A stretch of DNA of 64,000 bases from Amylibacter sp. (lineage in GTDB: Bacteria > Pseudomonadota > Alphaproteobacteria > Rhodobacterales > Rhodobacteraceae), in the NCBI GenBank assembly GCA_021775355.1, contig JAJFHZ010000029.1, positions 99,814 to 163,813 on the forward strand. Reading direction: 5' to 3'. The notes under the pieces are model-generated. The model was not told where the DNA came from. It did not search any database and was given only the letters and a program-made list of their open reading frames with translations. Within the stretch, counting starts at the first letter, position 1. Each line of letters opens with the position of its first letter. Positions 19,339 through 29,284 of this stretch are shown here, one piece after another. A program made the position numbers and the translations under genes.

Positions 19339-20198
19339 TGGGCATCCTCATCTTTTGCGTGATCCCACGTCAATCGATCTGCCCCACTCAGGCAGGTAAA
19401 CCTTTTGCCCTTCATCCGTCCGATCAGGGTCAGGCCAACCTGATTGGCAAGCTCCACGCCCCAAGCAGTAAAACCTGAACGGGACACCAGAACGGGAATA
19501 CCCATCAACGCGGTCTTGATCACCATTTCAGAGGTCAGGCGGCCCGTTGTATATAGGATTTTATCAGTAGCATCTTGCCCCTCTGACAACATCCAGCCAG
19601 AGATTTTATCAACCGCATTATGCCGCCCGACATCTTCCATATAAACCAATGGTCGATCACCTTGGCACAACACTGTAGCATGAACGGCACCCGCTTCTAA
19701 ATACAGGCTAGGCGTAGTGTTGATTTTTTTGGAAAGCGCATAAAGCCATGATGTATGTACCACCACCTCCGGCAAGTTCACAGCATCCAATCCTTCCATA
19801 ATATCACCAAAAACTGTCCCGACAGCACAACCGGACGTACGGGTTTTCTTGGCCAGCTTTTCTTCATAATCGGTTTCTATTGCTGTGCGCACAACGACCG
19901 TTTCCAATTCTTCATCATAGTCGACGCTTAAAATTTCCTCGGATACACTTAACATCTGTTGGTTTCGTAAAAACCCCAAAGCCAGATATTCCGGGTAATC
20001 CCCAATCGTCATAGCCGTAACGATTTCACGGGCATTCAGGAAAATCGTCAAAGGGCGTTCTTCAATCACAGCCATACTGACCGCTGAACCCGCCTGATCC
20101 ACCCCATCCACTTTACGCGTTAACCGTGGTGATGCCGTATCAGGGGCAATAATCATATCAGTCGGGATATTTGAACTGGGCAATTGCGTCTCCTGCAA
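19335..20198 (-). CDS. fdhD: Formate dehydrogenase sulfurtransferase FdhD
   Basis: A 287-residue protein that transfers sulfur from a cysteine desulfurase to the bis-MGD cofactor before insertion into formate dehydrogenase. Family features are RSGFTAWGVELANQVGLTLIG-like residues near the end and GRHNAVDKI near 190. The sulfur-carrying loop reads TSGCAVGT, with one visible cysteine rather than the CxxC of E. coli; the single-Cys form exists in the family. First gene of the operon, 62 nt from the divergent azlC. No formate dehydrogenase structural genes are in the window. Confidence 0.94.
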   Translation of the reverse strand: MQETQLPSSNIPTDMIIAPDTASPRLTRKVDGVDQAGSAVSMAVIEERPLTIFLNAREIVTAMTIGDYPEYLALGFLRNQQMLSVSEEILSVDYDEELETVVVRTAIETDYEEKLAKKTRTSGCAVGTVFGDIMEGLDAVNLPEVVVHTSWLYALSKKINTTPSLYLEAGAVHATVLCQGDRPLVYMEDVGRHNAVDKISGWMLSEGQDATDKILYTTGRLTSEMVIKTALMGIPVLVSRSGFTAWGVELANQVGLTLIGRMKGKRFTCLSGADRLTWDHAKDEDAQ

Positions 20199-20260
20199 GG
20201 GTGGGTTAACGATCAGACGGTAAACTTTTTATCACCCCTTTCCAAGAGCAACCTACACAT

Positions 20261-20974
20261 ATGACTGCACCGCATAATTCTGTAAAAAATATCTTTTGGC
20301 GCGGCTTTCGCGATGGCCTGCCGTTTGTTCTGGTTGTTATGCCTTTTGGTACTTTGTTTGGCGTGGCAGCCACAGAAGCGGGTATGAATATTTTACAGGT
20401 GATGTCGTTTTCTGTTCTGGTTATTGCAGGGGCAGCACAGTTCAGCGCACTTACTTTGTTATTAGAAAACGCGCCTGTGATTATTATTTTGTTAACATCG
20501 CTGGCCGTGAATCTGCGGATGTCGATGTATTCTGCGGCATTGGTGCCGCATTTTGGAAAATTACGCACGGGTTTGAAGTTGGTGATTTCATATTTTCTGG
20601 TCGATCAATCTTATGCTTTGGGGATCAGGGAATATGAAGAACGGCCCGATCAACCTATCGACAACAAGGTCGCTTACTTTTTTGGCATCATGCTGATTAT
20701 GGCACCCTTTTGGTATCTTGCCACCTATTTGGGGGCCGCATTAGGGGCCTCTATTCCGGATGCATTTTCGTTGGATTTCGCGGTGCCTATTTGCTTTATC
20801 GCCTTGATCGCCCCACTATTGCGCACCATTCCGCATATTATTACAGCCATTGTTTCTGTAATCGCGGCACTGTCTTTGGCATGGATCCCCTACAGCCTTG
20901 GCCTGATCATCGCCGCCATAATGGCAATGATGGCCGGAGCCTATGCAGAACTGAAACTGAAAGCGAACAAATGA
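20261..20974 (+). CDS. azlC: AzlC-family branched-chain amino acid exporter, large subunit
   Basis: A 237-residue inner-membrane protein with about six to seven hydrophobic helices and the AzlC-typical stretches PFGTLFGVAATEAG (about 28-41) and AGAAQFSALTLL (about 56-67). With AzlD it exports branched-chain amino acids or analogues. Its stop codon overlaps the azlD start by 4 nt. Confidence 0.92.
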   Translation: MTAPHNSVKNIFWRGFRDGLPFVLVVMPFGTLFGVAATEAGMNILQVMSFSVLVIAGAAQFSALTLLLENAPVIIILLTSLAVNLRMSMYSAALVPHFGKLRTGLKLVISYFLVDQSYALGIREYEERPDQPIDNKVAYFFGIMLIMAPFWYLATYLGAALGASIPDAFSLDFAVPICFIALIAPLLRTIPHIITAIVSVIAALSLAWIPYSLGLIIAAIMAMMAGAYAELKLKANK

Positions 20975-21300
20975 TTGTCGACCCCAGCAAAATCTGGCCT
21001 GTCATTATCGGCATGGCAATAGGAACCTTCTTTGTTCGTTATTCATTCCTGGGGCTCCTTGGCGACCGAGAATTACCGGAATGGTTTTTACGCCACTTGC
21101 GTTATGTCGGGGTTGCCGTATTGCCGGGCCTGATTGCGCCGTTAATTCTGTGGCCGCAGGCAACCGGCGGCACACCTGATCTAGCCCGTATAATGGCGAC
21201 AATTACTGCTGTCACTATCGGCATCTGGAAAAAAAGTGTGATTGGCGCAGTCCTATTGGGGTTTGGAACACTTTATTTGGTTCAGTATATCACAGGTTAA
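20971..21300 (+). CDS. azlD: AzlD-family small membrane subunit
   Basis: A 109-residue membrane protein starting at the ATG at 20971 that overlaps the azlC stop. Longer frames upstream are read inside azlC and are not real. About four helices, with the AzlD pattern TFFVRYSFLGLLGDRELP near residues 17-34. Partner of AzlC. Its stop meets the stop of the convergent Lrp gene (4-nt overlap). Confidence 0.9.
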   Translation: MIVDPSKIWPVIIGMAIGTFFVRYSFLGLLGDRELPEWFLRHLRYVGVAVLPGLIAPLILWPQATGGTPDLARIMATITAVTIGIWKKSVIGAVLLGFGTLYLVQYITG

Positions 21301-21755
21301 ATCGGTAAAGCCGTGGTTTTAAACACGGTGCGTAATGCAAAGTTAGACCGCAATTGTGCCACCCCCGGCAATCGTGACAAATATCGGCGATGAATGCGCG
21401 CAAAATCTTCGGTGTCAGAGGCCACGACTTTTAACGTGTAGTCCGCCGTTCCCGCCATTAAATGACATTCTAAAACGTCGGGGATTAGACCCACTTCACG
21501 TTCAAAAGCATCCAGTACATCATCGGCCTGACTGGACAATGTAATCTCGACAAACACCGTTGTTTTGCGATCCACCTCACGCGCGTCCAGCAAGGCAACA
21601 TAGTCTTTGATTATTTTTTTCTTTTCAAGCTGTTGCACCCGTCGATGGCAAGCCGAGGGTGACAGGCTCACTTTTTCAGCCAAGTCAGCGTTTGAGATAC
21701 GGCCTGCGCGTTGCAAGCTATTCAGGATTCGCCGGTCTATTTCATCGATTTTCAT
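21297..21755 (-). CDS. Lrp/AsnC-family regulator, probable regulator of ald
   Basis: A 152-residue protein starting at the ATG at 21755. N-terminal winged helix with IDEIDRRILNSLQ and the recognition helix LSPSACHRRVQQLE (about 30-43), then the RAM ligand-binding domain (GTADYTLKV near 105). Lrp-type genes divergent from alanine dehydrogenase usually activate it in response to alanine. A 17-nt palindrome lies between the two genes. The target is inferred from position. Confidence 0.9.
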   Translation of the reverse strand: MKIDEIDRRILNSLQRAGRISNADLAEKVSLSPSACHRRVQQLEKKKIIKDYVALLDAREVDRKTTVFVEITLSSQADDVLDAFEREVGLIPDVLECHLMAGTADYTLKVVASDTEDFARIHRRYLSRLPGVAQLRSNFALRTVFKTTALPI

Positions 21756-21796
21756 TTTATGCAATCTTTCAGCGTATTTTTATATATTATTAAAAG

Positions 21797-21813
21797 ATTA
21801 TTCTAAGAATAAT
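21797..21813. promoter_or_regulatory. Candidate Lrp-type operator
   Basis: ATTATTCT-A-AGAATAAT is a perfect 8-bp inverted repeat. It lies about 42 nt upstream of the Lrp-family start and 85 nt upstream of ald. AT-rich dyads of about 15 bp are typical of Lrp/AsnC binding sites. Confidence 0.5.
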
Positions 21814-21897
21814 AAGTTTACCAGCAATAACATCATTTATTTTCACTATTAACGCGCGATACTCTCTTATCTTTAATATAAGCTAACGGGAGTTGTC

Positions 21898-23016
21898 ATG
21901 CTTATCGGTTGCCCAACAGAAATTAAAAACCAAGAGTACCGCGTTGGAATGACGCCAGCCGCTGCGATGGAAGCGGTTGCCAATGGCCACAACGTAATCA
22001 TACAAAAAGCCGCTGGCGTTGGCGCTGGTTTTACTGATGAAACCTACACCAATGCAGGTGCTGAAATTGTCGATACCGCAGAAGAAATTTTTGCCCGCGC
22101 AGACATGGTTGTGAAGGTAAAAGAACCACAAGCCATAGAGCGCAAACAGTTGCGCGAAGGGCAAATTCTTTTCACATATCTGCACCTTGCACCCGACGCG
22201 CCACAAACCAATGATTTGCTGGAAAGCGGTGTAACAGCGATTGCTTATGAAACTGTAACAGACCGAAATGGTGCTTTGCCATTGTTGGCACCAATGTCCG
22301 AAGTTGCAGGTAAGCTGGCGCCACAGGTTGGCAGCTGGACATTGCAAAAAGCCAATGGTGGACGTGGTGTCCTATTGGGCGGCATCCCAGGCGTCCCCCC
22401 TGCCAAAGTGGCTGTAATCGGTGGTGGTGTCGTTGGTACACATGCAGCCCGCGTAGCCGCCGGCATGGGTGCGGACGTATCCGTGTTGGACATGTCCCTG
22501 CCACGTATGCGTTATTTGGACGATGCATTCAGCGGTTTATTTAAAACGCGCTATGCATCCAAAGATAACACGGCTGAACTGGTAAAGCAGGCCGACATCG
22601 TTGTCGGTGCTGTTTTGATCCCGGGGGCGGCAGCCCCGACATTGATCAGTCGCGCACAGCTTTCAACCATGAAACCCGGCGCAGTTCTGGTAGATGTTGC
22701 CATCGACCAAGGTGGATGCTTTGAAACATCCAAAGCCACAACACATGATGACCCGATCTATGAAGTCGACGGTATCATGCACTATTGTGTGGCCAATATG
22801 CCGGGTGCCGTTGCCCGAACATCTACAATTGGTCTGGGCAATGCGACGATGCCTTTCATGATTGCGTTGGCAAACAAAGGCTGGAAACAGGCCTGTGCAG
22901 ATGACGTACATTTGATGAACGGTCTGAACACACATGCAGGTAAAATTACCTATGCAGCCGTAGGTAAAGCATTAGGTATGGATTATATTGATCCACAAGC
23001 CGCTTTGAAAATTTAA
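21898..23016 (+). CDS. ald: Alanine dehydrogenase
   Basis: Catalyses reversible NAD-dependent deamination of L-alanine to pyruvate and ammonia. 372 residues with the N-terminal signature GCPTEIKNQEYRVGMTP, catalytic KVKEPQ (about residue 74), His in YLHLAP (about 96), and the NAD fold VAVIGGGVVGTHAA (about 170-183). A strong intrinsic terminator follows the stop. Confidence 0.97.
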   Translation: MLIGCPTEIKNQEYRVGMTPAAAMEAVANGHNVIIQKAAGVGAGFTDETYTNAGAEIVDTAEEIFARADMVVKVKEPQAIERKQLREGQILFTYLHLAPDAPQTNDLLESGVTAIAYETVTDRNGALPLLAPMSEVAGKLAPQVGSWTLQKANGGRGVLLGGIPGVPPAKVAVIGGGVVGTHAARVAAGMGADVSVLDMSLPRMRYLDDAFSGLFKTRYASKDNTAELVKQADIVVGAVLIPGAAAPTLISRAQLSTMKPGAVLVDVAIDQGGCFETSKATTHDDPIYEVDGIMHYCVANMPGAVARTSTIGLGNATMPFMIALANKGWKQACADDVHLMNGLNTHAGKITYAAVGKALGMDYIDPQAALKI

Positions 23017-23017
23017 C

Positions 23018-23050
23018 AAAAAAGGCCCGTCACAATGGCGGGCCTTTTTA
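23018..23050 (+). terminator. Intrinsic terminator of ald
   Basis: AAAAAGGCCCG and CGGGCCTTTTT form an 11-bp stem with a short loop, beginning 2 nt after the ald stop and ending in a T-run. The A-run on the other side makes it bidirectional, so it also serves the convergent mscL. Confidence 0.92.
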
Positions 23051-23065
23051 AATTTACACTAAAAC

Positions 23066-23497
23066 TTATTTCTTTTTCAACGTTTTCAAAATATCACCCA
23101 ACAATTCATTGTCTGTTGGCCCTGCAGCTGCTTCCTCGACAGCCTCTTCTTCCGCTGCGGCCGCATCTTTCGCTTTATTGACAAAGCGCACCAGCATGAA
23201 AACAACGAATGCGATGATCAAAAAGTTAATGATCGCCATAATGAAACTGCCCCAAGCAAATGCAGCAACTCCTGCTTCACGCGCAGCTTCCAATGAACCG
23301 TATTCTGTCCCGTCACCCCCGATAACAAAGAAATTGTTTACCAGATCAATACCGCCCATGAATAAACCGATAATCGGGTTAATCAGGTCAGCAACAAGCG
23401 ATTTAACGATAGCAGTGAATGCCGCACCAATAATGATACCAACGGCCATATCCATAACATTGCCCTTGGCAATGAAGTCTTTAAATTCTTTAAGCAT
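23066..23497 (-). CDS. mscL: Large-conductance mechanosensitive channel
   Basis: A 143-residue inner-membrane channel that opens on osmotic downshock. The start is the ATG at 23497 ([20 protein letters not shown]), preceded by AGGGGAAC; the longer frame adds an untypical N-terminus. TM1 ([15 protein letters not shown], about 20-40) and TM2 (about 75-100), then a charged cytoplasmic helix at the end, as usual for MscL. Confidence 0.96.
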   Translation of the reverse strand: MLKEFKDFIAKGNVMDMAVGIIIGAAFTAIVKSLVADLINPIIGLFMGGIDLVNNFFVIGGDGTEYGSLEAAREAGVAAFAWGSFIMAIINFLIIAFVVFMLVRFVNKAKDAAAAEEEAVEEAAAGPTDNELLGDILKTLKKK

Positions 23498-23658
23498 GTT
23501 GTTCCCCTGCATTAATTTTGCCCCGATCATTCGCGGCATATTAATGTATAATTGGTTATTAGACTGTCTCTTTTCAAGAAAATAATCAATTAACGCATAA
23601 TCAGCTTGAAAATTATAATTTAAGTTTAAGTGGTTTCTCAAATATTTGGAGAATATCA

Positions 23659-24360
23659 ATGTCAGATTTATCATCTTTCAACATTACCAAACGCTGGCCG
23701 GTCGAAAATCCCGATCACATTCAGCTTTATTCACTACCCACACCTAACGGCGTTAAAGTGTCTATTATGCTTCAGGAAACGGGCCTACCTTATGACGCGC
23801 ATCTAGTTAGTTTTGCTACCGACGATCAAATGACACCGGAGTTTCTATCGTTAAACCCCAACAACAAAATACCTGCGATCATTGACCCAAACGGGCCGGA
23901 CAATAAACCGCTACCACTTTGGGAAACCGGGGCTATCCTGATTTATTTGGCGGAAAAGACAGGTCAGTTTTTGTCAAAAGACCCCGCTACCAGATATAAA
24001 ACCCTGCAATGGTTAATGTTTCAAATGGGCGGTATTGGTCCGATGTTCGGCCAGCTTGGTTTTTTTCACACATTTGCGGGCAAAGATATTGAAGATCCGC
24101 GCCCCAAACAGCGCTATGTGGACGAGGTCACGCGCCTGCTGAAGGTTCTGGACGGTCAGCTGGACGGCCAGGACTGGATCATGGGGGACTATTCCATCGC
24201 CGACATCGCAGTTGCCCCATGGCTAAATACATTGCGTGGTTTCTATGATGCAGCGCATTTGGTTGGTTGGAATGAATTGAAAAACGTTCCCGCATATCTG
24301 GATCGTTTTCTGGAACGCCCCGCCGTTCAGGCAGGGCTGAATTCACCCGCACGCGATTAG
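23659..24360 (+). CDS. Glutathione S-transferase family protein (YfcG/Ure2-like)
   Basis: A 233-residue soluble protein with a thioredoxin-like N-terminal domain ([18 protein letters not shown] near 25-42; NPNNKIPAI near 71) and a helical C-terminal domain ([14 protein letters not shown] near 173). The TPNG active site and lengths match the nu-class disulfide-bond oxidoreductases YfcG/YghU. Substrates unknown. It converges on the YtoQ gene with a 4-nt overlap of stops. Confidence 0.9.
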   Translation: MSDLSSFNITKRWPVENPDHIQLYSLPTPNGVKVSIMLQETGLPYDAHLVSFATDDQMTPEFLSLNPNNKIPAIIDPNGPDNKPLPLWETGAILIYLAEKTGQFLSKDPATRYKTLQWLMFQMGGIGPMFGQLGFFHTFAGKDIEDPRPKQRYVDEVTRLLKVLDGQLDGQDWIMGDYSIADIAVAPWLNTLRGFYDAAHLVGWNELKNVPAYLDRFLERPAVQAGLNSPARD

Positions 24361-24806
24361 GCAGGTAAGCTTCCCTGCAATACATAACGCAGGATTTCCA
24401 CTACCTGATGCGGCTGTTCTGCCACTGCAAGTGCTGCCGCATCGACCTCTTTCAACGGATGTTGGTGTTCGGCGCCATGCAGTATGATCAATGATTTACC
24501 AAGGGCAGCGGCATAGCCTGCGTCAAACGCCGCATTCCATTGCTTGTACTGATCACCAAAACGCACAACAACAATATCAGCGTCGGCAATCCCTTTGCGT
24601 GTGCGGATAGCATTGATTTTTGCGCCCTTGTTATCATGCCAAAACTTGTCCGGCTCATCACCCAAGATAGAGACGCCGCAATCATCCGATGCTGCATGAT
24701 CGGTCACGGGACTGTTAAACGTTACATCCAAACCCTTCGCCCCTTCAATGATTTGCTCACGCCAATCAGTGTGAATTTCGCCAGACAGGTAAATGTGTAG
24801 TGTCAT
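24357..24806 (-). CDS. YtoQ family protein
   Basis: A 149-residue cytoplasmic protein matching the YtoQ family, which resembles nucleoside 2-deoxyribosyltransferases (IYLSGEIHTDWRE at the start; DADIVVVRFGDQYKQWNAAF near 73-92). No activity has been shown that I know of. Alone on its strand; the GMC oxidoreductase lies downstream after 36 nt. Confidence 0.85.
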   Translation of the reverse strand: MTLHIYLSGEIHTDWREQIIEGAKGLDVTFNSPVTDHAASDDCGVSILGDEPDKFWHDNKGAKINAIRTRKGIADADIVVVRFGDQYKQWNAAFDAGYAAALGKSLIILHGAEHQHPLKEVDAAALAVAEQPHQVVEILRYVLQGSLPA

Positions 24807-24842
24807 CGTATTTTCCGGATTTATTTTATTCGTTCTAAACGG

Positions 24843-26450
24843 CTATACCGCATTCACGATCATATCCGCAACCTTTTCAGCGATCATCATGGTTGGCGCA
24901 TTGGTGTTGCCCCCGATCAAATGCGGCATAATCGACGCATCCACCACACGTAAATCTTTGATCCCGTGAACACGACATTGCGGATCAACAACCGCCATAT
25001 CATCTTTGCCCATCGCACAGGTGCCAACGGGATGATAGATCGTGTCGGCACGTGCGCGAATATCAGCCTCTAACCCGGCATCACTGCCGCCATAATCATA
25101 CAGGCGTTTACCGCGCCAAGGGGTCAGCGCGTCTGTTTCCATAATCCGTTCAACCAAACGCACGCCTTTCATCAATAACTTCAGATCATCAGGGTCGCTT
25201 AGATATTGTGGGTCAATACGCGGTGCCGATATGGGGCGTGTATCGCGTAACCCAACCGAACCACGGCTTTTGGGGCGCAACACGCAAACATGGCAACTAT
25301 AACCATTGCTCAGGTGTATTTTACGCAAATGGTTATCAACAATCACGGGGGAAAAATGCAACTGTAAATCCGGGCGATTTATGGAAGGATCTGATCGGAT
25401 AAACCCCGCCGCTTCCGCATAAGGCGTGGCAAACATTCCCGTCCCGTCACGGCGCCATTTAAGCATTGCCTTGGTTAGACGGGCCAATCCTGCAGGGTTC
25501 AGCCCGATCACATCCGCGCGTTTTGAGCGGTAGCTGATAATATGATCCAGATGATCTTGCAGGTTCTGCCCGACACCCGGCAATTCATGCGTTACTTCTA
25601 TGTCATGCGCTTTCAACTCATCCGCGGGACCAATGCCCGACAACATCAGCAACTGTGGTGAGCCAAAAGCGCCCCCACTTAAAATCACCTCTTTCCTCGC
25701 TGTCGCCCGATGTAGTTTGCCGCCTTGAGTATACTCCACACCAACTGCGCGACCGTCTTCCAGCAGCACTTTGTTGACCAGTGTTTTGGTCAAAACAGTC
25801 AGATTAGGGCGGTTTGTTTGCACTGGAAAAACATAGGCCGAAGCAGCCGAACATCGCTCGCCTTTTTGTGGTCCATCGTAATGTTGCGTGACCTGATATA
25901 ATCCAACACCTTCTTGGGTCGGACCATTGAAATCTGGATTGCGACGGATTTGCAGGCTTTCTGCTGCATCCAGAAACGCATGGGTAATGGCACGCGGTTC
26001 AGATTGATCTGCAACCTGTAAGGGCCCGTTCCCATCGTGCAACTCGCCGGTCCCCCATTGGTTACCTTCGGACTTCAGGAAATACGGCAATACATCTTTC
26101 CAGCCCCAGCCATCACAACCCAATTCTTCCCACTCATCGTAATCTTTTTGATGCCCGCGTATATACAGCATCGCATTGATGGCACTTGATCCGCCCAAGG
26201 CTTTGCCGCGCGGCTGATAACCCCGCCGGTTGTTCAACTCGGGCTGTGGTTCAGTGAAAAACGCCCAGTTATTGATCTTGGGGCGCCCTGAAATCATAGC
26301 AGCAACCATTGCTGGAGCGCGGATGACAAAATCCTTTCCGCCACCACCTGCTTCCAGCAAGCAAACCTTTGTTTTGCGATCAGCACTTAACCTATTAGCT
26401 AAAACACACCCGGCAGAACCGCCACCCACGATCATATAATCAAAACTCAT
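24843..26450 (-). CDS. GMC-family FAD alcohol/choline dehydrogenase
   Basis: A 535-residue flavoprotein. The N-terminal FAD fold is [16 protein letters not shown] (about 7-22), GMC signature 1 [15 protein letters not shown] is near 85-99, and the C-terminal active-site region [10 protein letters not shown] and [15 protein letters not shown] are intact. Related to choline dehydrogenase (BetA) and alcohol dehydrogenase AlkJ. There is no bet gene neighbourhood, so a generic alcohol substrate is more likely than choline. Confidence 0.9.
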   Translation of the reverse strand: MSFDYMIVGGGSAGCVLANRLSADRKTKVCLLEAGGGGKDFVIRAPAMVAAMISGRPKINNWAFFTEPQPELNNRRGYQPRGKALGGSSAINAMLYIRGHQKDYDEWEELGCDGWGWKDVLPYFLKSEGNQWGTGELHDGNGPLQVADQSEPRAITHAFLDAAESLQIRRNPDFNGPTQEGVGLYQVTQHYDGPQKGERCSAASAYVFPVQTNRPNLTVLTKTLVNKVLLEDGRAVGVEYTQGGKLHRATARKEVILSGGAFGSPQLLMLSGIGPADELKAHDIEVTHELPGVGQNLQDHLDHIISYRSKRADVIGLNPAGLARLTKAMLKWRRDGTGMFATPYAEAAGFIRSDPSINRPDLQLHFSPVIVDNHLRKIHLSNGYSCHVCVLRPKSRGSVGLRDTRPISAPRIDPQYLSDPDDLKLLMKGVRLVERIMETDALTPWRGKRLYDYGGSDAGLEADIRARADTIYHPVGTCAMGKDDMAVVDPQCRVHGIKDLRVVDASIMPHLIGGNTNAPTMMIAEKVADMIVNAV

Positions 26451-26517
26451 TCATGCCTCCCTAAATGTGGAAAGCATAGAACAGACACGCTATATTACGA
26501 AGTAAAACCCAGCGTCA

Positions 26518-28932
26518 TTATCCCCGCAAAACACCACCCGTGGCTTTGCTGACCTTGTCGATAATCTTGGCACTGACCGCTTCAATATCCTGATCGGTCA
26601 GTGTCGTATCGGTTGGTTGCAGGCGCACAGATATAGCGATGGATTTCTTGCTGGCACCCATTTGCGCCTCAGCCTTATCTCCGCCAAAGACATCAAAAAC
26701 AGACACATCCACAATCAGCACCTTATCCGCGCCTTTCGCGGCATTAATCAACGTCAAGGCTTCCACATGCCCGTCCACGACAAAGGCAAAATCGCGTTCC
26801 ACCGCTTGCAAATCAGAAACTGTCAGCGCAGGGCGCGTGGCGGTTTTTGTTTTCGGGTAAGGCACACGCGCCACGTGTACCGCGAAAGCCACTGCAGGAC
26901 CTTTCACGCCCAGCGCATCCAGCACTTTCGGGTGTACCTCGCCAAAGGCGCATAGCACATTTTTAGGCCCCAACGACAATTTTCCGGATCGGCCCGGATG
27001 CCACCATTCGCGTGCACCGCGCAGGATCATCATCTTTTCAGGTGCACCGATGGCCGACAAAACCGCCTCGGCATCCGCTTTGGCGTCATAAGTATCAACC
27101 GCACGGCGGCTTCCATGTGGATCACGCGCACTCGTGTGACCGATCAACAGGCCTGTTGCCAGCAATTCCTGATCTTCAGGTTCCCCGCCATGAAACACAG
27201 GACCAACTTCAAAGAGCGCCATGTCCATGATGCCCCGTGCTTGATTCCGCGCAGCCGCCTGCAACAGACCCGGCAACAATGATGGCCGCATATGGCTCAT
27301 GTCCGCGGAAATAGGATTGCCGACCTTCACCGTATCCGTGCCACCGCCAAACATTTCGGCAGAAGCTTGATCGATAAACGAATAGGTCACACATTCATTG
27401 TAACCAAGTGCCGCAAGCGTGCGCCGCGCCATTGTTTCACGTCGTTGCATCGGCGTTAGGATTGGCTTTGGCACACCGACCGATAGAGGCGGCAAAGGCA
27501 CCCCTTGAAGCTTGGTCAGGGATGCCACGCGGGCTATTTCTTCAACCAGATCAGCTTCGCCCAAAACATCGGGGCGCCAGCTTGGCACGAAGGCATCGTC
27601 GTCTTTCAGTTCAAAACCAAGTGCTGTCAGCGTTTCGCGTTGCGTATCTGCAGGAATATCCATACCGACCAGCGATTTCACCCGGTCAGTATCCAGATGA
27701 TAGCTGCGAGTGGTATCAGGCACTGCCCCCGCCACAACCATGTCGGATGCTTCACCACCACAAAGTTCCAGTATCAAAGCCGTTGCCAGATCCAGACCTT
27801 TGGGCGTGAACGCAGGATCAACGCCGCGTTCAAAACGATACCGCGCATCGGAATTGATCTTCAGCTTGCGGCCTGTGATAGCAATAGCAATCGGATCCCA
27901 ATACGCACTTTCAAGGAACACATTCACCGTGTCATAGGTGCAACCAGACGGCAAGCCGCCCATGATACCGGCAACACTTTCAACGCCATTATCATCGGAA
28001 ATCGTCATCATACCCGCTTCAAACGTGTATTCCACATCGTCCAAAGCCATTAGTTTTTCGCCACCTTTGGCAAAATGCACACGCAGATCGCCCTTGACGA
28101 TGTCCGCGTCGAACACGTGCAGTGGACGGTTGTATTCATAGGTGAACAGATTGGTGATATCGACCAAAGTCGAGATAGGACGCAAACCAATGGCTTTCAA
28201 ACGCGCTTGCAACCACGCAGGGCTTGCCCCGTTTTTGACACCCTTGATCAGACGGCCCGTAAACAAAGGGCAGCCTTTTGCCATGACATCTTCGTCAATC
28301 GTGACGTTGATATCAGACTTGAAACCGCCTTTAATCTCGGCCACTGGTTCAGGTTTCAACACACCCAAACCACGCGCGGCCAGATCACGGGCAATACCGC
28401 GAATGCCCAGCGCATCGGGGCGGTTGGGTGTAATGGCAATGTCGATCATCGGGTCAATTTTATCGGGAGAATGTTTCGCCAGATAATCAACGAATTTAGA
28501 ACCAACATCAGGTTCCCCCGCCAATTCTATTATCCCATCATGTTCATCAGACAATTCCATTTCACGCTCGGATGCCATCATACCGAAGGACTCGATGCCC
28601 CGGATTTTACCGACCCCAATCGTCGTATCAATCCCCGGCACATAAACACCAGGCTTAGCAACCACCACATGGATACCTTGGCGCGCATTGGGCGCGCCGC
28701 AAATAATCTGCAACTCGCCCTCATCGGTGTCGACAACACACACCCGCAGCTTATCCGCATCAGGGTGTTTTTCAGCGTGTTTGACGTAACCGATAGTGAA
28801 CGCCGCAAGCGTGTCCATCGGGTTCACCACCTCTTCAACCTCTAGGCCAAGATCGGTCAGGGCATAGGTGATCTCATCAATTGAGGCATCGGTGTCTAGG
28901 TGGTTTTTCAACCAAGAGAGTGTGAATTTCAT
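26518..28932 (-). CDS. pheT: Phenylalanine--tRNA ligase beta subunit
   Basis: An 804-residue subunit of the alpha2-beta2 enzyme. N-terminal tRNA-binding EMAP-like domain (about 40-150), B3/B4 editing domain with the GCTYDT region, B5 domain, and C-terminal FDX-ACB domain. Length is normal. It starts 1 nt after the stop of a cupin gene that separates it from pheS, an unusual order. Confidence 0.97.
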   Translation of the reverse strand: MKFTLSWLKNHLDTDASIDEITYALTDLGLEVEEVVNPMDTLAAFTIGYVKHAEKHPDADKLRVCVVDTDEGELQIICGAPNARQGIHVVVAKPGVYVPGIDTTIGVGKIRGIESFGMMASEREMELSDEHDGIIELAGEPDVGSKFVDYLAKHSPDKIDPMIDIAITPNRPDALGIRGIARDLAARGLGVLKPEPVAEIKGGFKSDINVTIDEDVMAKGCPLFTGRLIKGVKNGASPAWLQARLKAIGLRPISTLVDITNLFTYEYNRPLHVFDADIVKGDLRVHFAKGGEKLMALDDVEYTFEAGMMTISDDNGVESVAGIMGGLPSGCTYDTVNVFLESAYWDPIAIAITGRKLKINSDARYRFERGVDPAFTPKGLDLATALILELCGGEASDMVVAGAVPDTTRSYHLDTDRVKSLVGMDIPADTQRETLTALGFELKDDDAFVPSWRPDVLGEADLVEEIARVASLTKLQGVPLPPLSVGVPKPILTPMQRRETMARRTLAALGYNECVTYSFIDQASAEMFGGGTDTVKVGNPISADMSHMRPSLLPGLLQAAARNQARGIMDMALFEVGPVFHGGEPEDQELLATGLLIGHTSARDPHGSRRAVDTYDAKADAEAVLSAIGAPEKMMILRGAREWWHPGRSGKLSLGPKNVLCAFGEVHPKVLDALGVKGPAVAFAVHVARVPYPKTKTATRPALTVSDLQAVERDFAFVVDGHVEALTLINAAKGADKVLIVDVSVFDVFGGDKAEAQMGASKKSIAISVRLQPTDTTLTDQDIEAVSAKIIDKVSKATGGVLRG

Positions 28933-28933
28933 T

Positions 28934-29284
28934 TTATATCTCCACCTTAGTCGCGGCTGTCGAAGGATCGCCTGTGTTTGGTGTGTTTTTTGGTTCTATT
29001 ACAAGCAAATGCGCCTCTTCTTTTGCAATAGGGCGATGTTCGACGCCTGCAGGAACGATGTACATCTCTCCTTCATTCAACGTTACATTGCCCTCATGCA
29101 TTTCAATTGTGATTTGCCCCTTAAGGACTAAAAAGAAGTCGTCGGTCTCTGCATGAGAATGCCAATTAAATTCGCCCTGAACCTTAACAACCAAGACATC
29201 ATTATTGTTGTAAGCAGACACAATCTTAGGAGACCAATGTTCTGAAAACGCCGATAGTTTTTCGGAAAGATTAATGGGTTTCAA
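28934..29284 (-). CDS. Cupin-domain protein inserted between pheS and pheT
   Basis: A 116-residue single-domain cupin. Motif 1 reads [18 protein letters not shown] (about 39-56) with two His and a Glu for metal; motif 2 is PAGVEHRP (about 77-84). Its ATG overlaps the pheS stop by 4 nt and its stop is 1 nt from the pheT start, so it must be cotranslated with both synthetase subunits. Function unknown; a small-molecule enzyme or sensor is possible. Confidence 0.88.
   Translation of the reverse strand: MKPINLSEKLSAFSEHWSPKIVSAYNNNDVLVVKVQGEFNWHSHAETDDFFLVLKGQITIEMHEGNVTLNEGEMYIVPAGVEHRPIAKEEAHLLVIEPKNTPNTGDPSTAATKVEI

Noticed and set aside
20710..20970. Longer start for azlD
   Set aside because: The extra codons are out of frame inside azlC and not membrane-like; the ATG overlapping the azlC stop fits the family.
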